Assembly: GCA_965603365.1 (NCBI GenBank)
Contig: CBFDCR010000056.1
Location: 1-36,060 of the forward strand
DNA length: 36,060 nt
Direction: 5' to 3'
Source of the DNA: JAHELQ01 sp965603365
GTDB lineage: Bacteria; Acidobacteriota; Aminicenantia; UBA2199
Below the pieces are notes generated by a model. It was not told the DNA's origin. It made no database searches and was given only the letters and a program-made list of their open reading frames with translations. Position 1 is the first letter of the stretch. The number at the start of each line of letters is the position of its first letter. Shown here piece by piece: positions 33,776-36,060 of the stretch. Position numbers and translations under genes: made by a program.

Positions 33776-34042
33776 ATGTTAAAGCTTGAGATCACCCATC
33801 AGGTCAAAAAATTCATAGATACTCTGCCCCCCAAACAATTCCGGCAGGTGGTAAATAAAGTTTTGAGTTTAATGGCCGACCCTGAGCCTTCTGACTCGGT
33901 CAAAATGAAAGGATATCCCTTCAGACGGGTTGATATTGGCGAATATCGAATAGTCTATCGGTTAGAAAATGATTCCCTGAAAGTGGCCTGTATCGATAAA
34001 AGAAATGACGATAGAATCTATAAACTGATCAATCGAAAATAA
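33776..34042 (+). CDS. RelE/ParE-family toxin
   Basis: An 88-residue RelE-type mRNA interferase partner of the Phd-like antitoxin. Typical pattern: LKLEITHQVKKFIDTLPPKQFRQVVNKVLSLMADPEPSDSVKMKGYPFRRVDIGEYRIVYRLENDSLKVACIDKRNDDRIYKLI. The G.YRIVYR core and the terminal basic residues before a Tyr fit active RelE toxins. I prefer ATG at 33776; a TTG nine bases upstream (33767) is an alternative, and neither has a good RBS, suggesting coupled translation from the antitoxin. Confidence 0.9.
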   Translation: MLKLEITHQVKKFIDTLPPKQFRQVVNKVLSLMADPEPSDSVKMKGYPFRRVDIGEYRIVYRLENDSLKVACIDKRNDDRIYKLINRK

Positions 34043-34079
34043 GATGTAGAGGGAAAGATAAGAAGAGGAACAAGACAAC

Positions 34080-35003
34080 ATGGTTGAGGATAGGGCATTT
34101 GAGAAGGATTTGCAGCGGTATCTGGTGTATCTGGAGATGGAGCGGGGATTGAGTCTTAATACGTTGGCTTCTTATAAGCAGGAATTGGAGAAGTGGTGGA
34201 ATTTCCTGGTGGGAAAAAAGCTGAATCACCTGGATATTTCCGAAGAAGAGGCTCTGGATTTTATCAAGGGGGAGAGCGAGAAGGGCCAGGCACAATCCAG
34301 CCAGTCTCACCTGATTTCGGTTCTGAGAAGCTTCTATCATTACCTGGTGGCCGAAGGGAAGATAGATGGTAATCCGATTACCGCCATTCCCTTCCCCAGG
34401 AAGTGGAAACTGCTGCCCAAATACATGACCGTTGACCAGGTCAGCCAGCTCCTGGAACTGCCGGACACCGCATCCCCCTTTGGTCAACGGGATAAAGCTG
34501 TACTGGAGCTCATGTATGCCACCGGATTACGGATTTCGGAAGTAGCCGGCTTGAAAATGGAAAATCTCTATATGGACGAAAACTTTGTCCGGGTAATGGG
34601 CAAGGGAAGTAAAGAACGGATCGTACCCTTCGGGAAAAAGGCCGAACAGGCACTGCACCGTTACCTGGAGGACGGTCGGCCCGCTCTGCTGAAAAACGCA
34701 CGTGCTGCCGGCAGCAGTAACGTGGTTTTTTTGAATCGCAGCGGCCAGCGACTCAGCCGCCAGGGACTGTGGAAAATCATCAAGGGATACGGCAAGAGAT
34801 TGGGGGTCTCAGCCATCCTCACCCCCCATACCTTGAGGCACTCTTTTGCCACCCACCTGGTGGAAAAGGGGGCCGACTTGCGTTCCGTGCAGATGATGTT
34901 AGGGCATGCCAGCATCTCCACTACAGAGATTTATACTTATGTTTCACGGGATCGGGTGAAGAAAGTCTACGATCGATTTCATCCCCGCGGGAGAAAAAAA
35001 TAA
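34080..35003 (+). CDS. Tyrosine recombinase of the XerC/XerD family
   Basis: A 307-residue site-specific recombinase. The N-terminal SAM-like core-binding domain (about 5-95: LQRYLVYLEMERGLSLNTLASYKQEL) is followed by the catalytic domain with Arg151 in ATGLRISE, Lys175 in GKGSKER, His250/Arg253 in HTLRHSFATHL, His276 in LGHASISTTEIYTY and nucleophile Tyr285. Size and sequence fit a chromosomal dimer-resolution XerD/XerC rather than a phage integrase. GAAGAGGAA lies upstream of the ATG. It is 37 bp after the toxin gene, so some co-transcription is possible. It ends one base before the end of rpoD on the other strand. XerC versus XerD cannot be decided here. Confidence 0.93.
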   Translation: MVEDRAFEKDLQRYLVYLEMERGLSLNTLASYKQELEKWWNFLVGKKLNHLDISEEEALDFIKGESEKGQAQSSQSHLISVLRSFYHYLVAEGKIDGNPITAIPFPRKWKLLPKYMTVDQVSQLLELPDTASPFGQRDKAVLELMYATGLRISEVAGLKMENLYMDENFVRVMGKGSKERIVPFGKKAEQALHRYLEDGRPALLKNARAAGSSNVVFLNRSGQRLSRQGLWKIIKGYGKRLGVSAILTPHTLRHSFATHLVEKGADLRSVQMMLGHASISTTEIYTYVSRDRVKKVYDRFHPRGRKK

Positions 35004-35004
35004 A

Positions 35005-36060
35005 TTATTTAAATTCTTCGGGTTTGTCGAGAAAATTTACAAGCTTCTTGGCCTTTTTCTTTAGTTTCCTCAATGCCTTAGCTTCGATTTGCCGGATCCT
35101 TTCCCTGGTAACCTGAAATTCCTGGCCCACCTCCTCCAGAGTATGTTCGTTACCGTCTTTTAAACCAAACCGCATCTCAATTACTTTGGCTTCCCTTTCA
35201 GTCAGCGACGAGAGGATCAATTCCAGTTGCTCTTTCAGGTTCATCTGGGACACGATCTCCGGCGGTGAAACGGTCTTGTCATCCTCCAGGAAATCCCGCA
35301 GATGAGAATCATCGTCACCGACCGGAGTTTCCAGTGAAATCGGCTCCTGGGCAATCTTGAGGATCTTTCTGATCTTGTCGGTAGAAAAACCGGTTTCTCG
35401 GGCAATTTCGTCTTCGGTGGGTTCTCGACCCAACTCCTGTACCAGCCGCCGTTGGGTCCGGTTTATCTTGTGAATCGTCTCAATCATGTGGACAGGTATA
35501 CGGATGGTGCGGGCCTGATCGGCAATGGCCCGGGTAATGGCCTGCCGGATCCACCAGGTCGCATAAGTGGAGAACTTGTAGCCCCGTTGATACTCAAATT
35601 TCTCCACCGCCTTCATTAACCCGATGTTGCCCTCCTGGATGAGATCGGAAAACTGCAGCCCCCGGTTGATATACTTTTTGGCAATGGAGACCACCAATCG
35701 AAGATTGGACTCCACCAGATCGTTCTTCGATAATTCGATCTGCTTCTGCCCCTCTTCGATCTCGGCACAGGTCTTGAAAAGATCCTCCGGTGTAATCTCA
35801 TACTTTTTATTTAAATTTTCCAGCCGTTTTTCATAACTAACAGCCTCTTCAGCAATACTGGCGAATTCTCTGCCCACTCTGGGCTGCTTCGGAATTTCCG
35901 ACTGCAGCTTTTTAATCCGACTCATAATATGCAAATAATTTTCTTTCAATTGTTTGATCTTATTGATAAAGGCTTTTTTGTGCTCATACAAAATGCCCAT
36001 ATCCTGGATCAAATGGGTAATCTCCACCATCTTTTTGGCAATGACGAAATTTGAGGTCTT
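35005..36060 (-). CDS. rpoD: RNA polymerase primary sigma factor RpoD, C-terminal part (runs off the window)
   Basis: The frame continues past the right edge, so this is the last 351 or so residues of the housekeeping sigma factor. Region 2 reads NDLVESNLRLVVSIAKKYINRGLQFSDLIQEGNIGLMKAVEKFEYQRGYKFSTYATWWIRQAITRAIADQ, with the -10-reading helix WIRQAITRA. Region 3 follows (IPVHMIETIHKINRTQRRLVQELGREP). Region 4 ends with the -35-reading helix VTRERIRQIEAKALRKLKKK. These helices keep the residues of RpoD that recognise TATAAT and TTGACA, in agreement with the promoters seen here. The internal ATG at 36030 is not the true start. Confidence 0.95.
   Translation of the reverse strand, partial: KTSNFVIAKKMVEITHLIQDMGILYEHKKAFINKIKQLKENYLHIMSRIKKLQSEIPKQPRVGREFASIAEEAVSYEKRLENLNKKYEITPEDLFKTCAEIEEGQKQIELSKNDLVESNLRLVVSIAKKYINRGLQFSDLIQEGNIGLMKAVEKFEYQRGYKFSTYATWWIRQAITRAIADQARTIRIPVHMIETIHKINRTQRRLVQELGREPTEDEIARETGFSTDKIRKILKIAQEPISLETPVGDDDSHLRDFLEDDKTVSPPEIVSQMNLKEQLELILSSLTEREAKVIEMRFGLKDGNEHTLEEVGQEFQVTRERIRQIEAKALRKLKKKAKKLVNFLDKPEEFK

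Overview
The window is about 36 kb of a bacterial chromosome. Nearly all of it is protein-coding; I see no rRNA, tRNA or CRISPR array. An outer-membrane FadL/OmpP1-type protein, a TraB/GumN protein and several large exported hydrolases point to a diderm (Gram-negative) host. A flavodiiron protein (FprA) suggests an anaerobe or microaerophile. Promoters fit the TTGACt-17-TAtaaT consensus, matching the housekeeping sigma factor encoded at the right edge. Lineage cannot be fixed from sequence alone. The gene set would suit an uncultivated Acidobacteriota/Aminicenantes-like bacterium, but that is a guess.

Left edge (1-2.1 kb, minus strand, AT-richer): a fragment of a HigB-like toxin, a type I restriction specificity subunit without hsdM or hsdR beside it, and a hybrid AbrB-antitoxin/RelE-toxin pair. 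From 2.2 to 16.1 kb lies a long minus-strand block read from right to left: ligA, nif3-like, a VOC-nitroreductase fusion, traB/gumN, a secreted M24 peptidase-amidase fusion (followed by a terminator), then fprA, a large M14 carboxypeptidase and an S9 prolyl oligopeptidase. The four exported hydrolase-type proteins suggest use of peptides from outside the cell.

16.1-16.7 kb is a gene-free stretch with two unrelated tandem arrays that share a 21-bp period. To its right, an ArsR-methyltransferase regulator (SahR-like) and ahcY form a plus-strand methyl-cycle operon whose operator lies inside its own promoter. mutS converges on it. 21.7-24.8 kb holds an AAA/DUF4143 ATPase behind two 24-bp palindromes, then an RsbW-like ATPase, tsaB and rimI in a tight run. 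On the minus strand follow a response regulator/HD-GYP protein, metK, a class I fructose-bisphosphate aldolase and the FadL-like porin. gpmI diverges from the porin gene.

31.2-34.0 kb looks like a decay and insertion zone: two broken AAA ATPase genes and a Phd/RelE toxin-antitoxin pair. A XerC/D recombinase and the C-terminal part of rpoD converge at the right edge.

The most interesting general signal concerns translation starts. Five or six genes at operon heads (ligA, sahR-like, AAA/DUF4143, rsbW-like, mutS, probably the HD-GYP gene) have a -10 hexamer only 6-7 nt before the ATG and no usable Shine-Dalgarno, which predicts leaderless mRNAs. Genes inside operons, and some with longer leaders (metK, fba, fadL, abrB), carry clear GGAGG-type sites.
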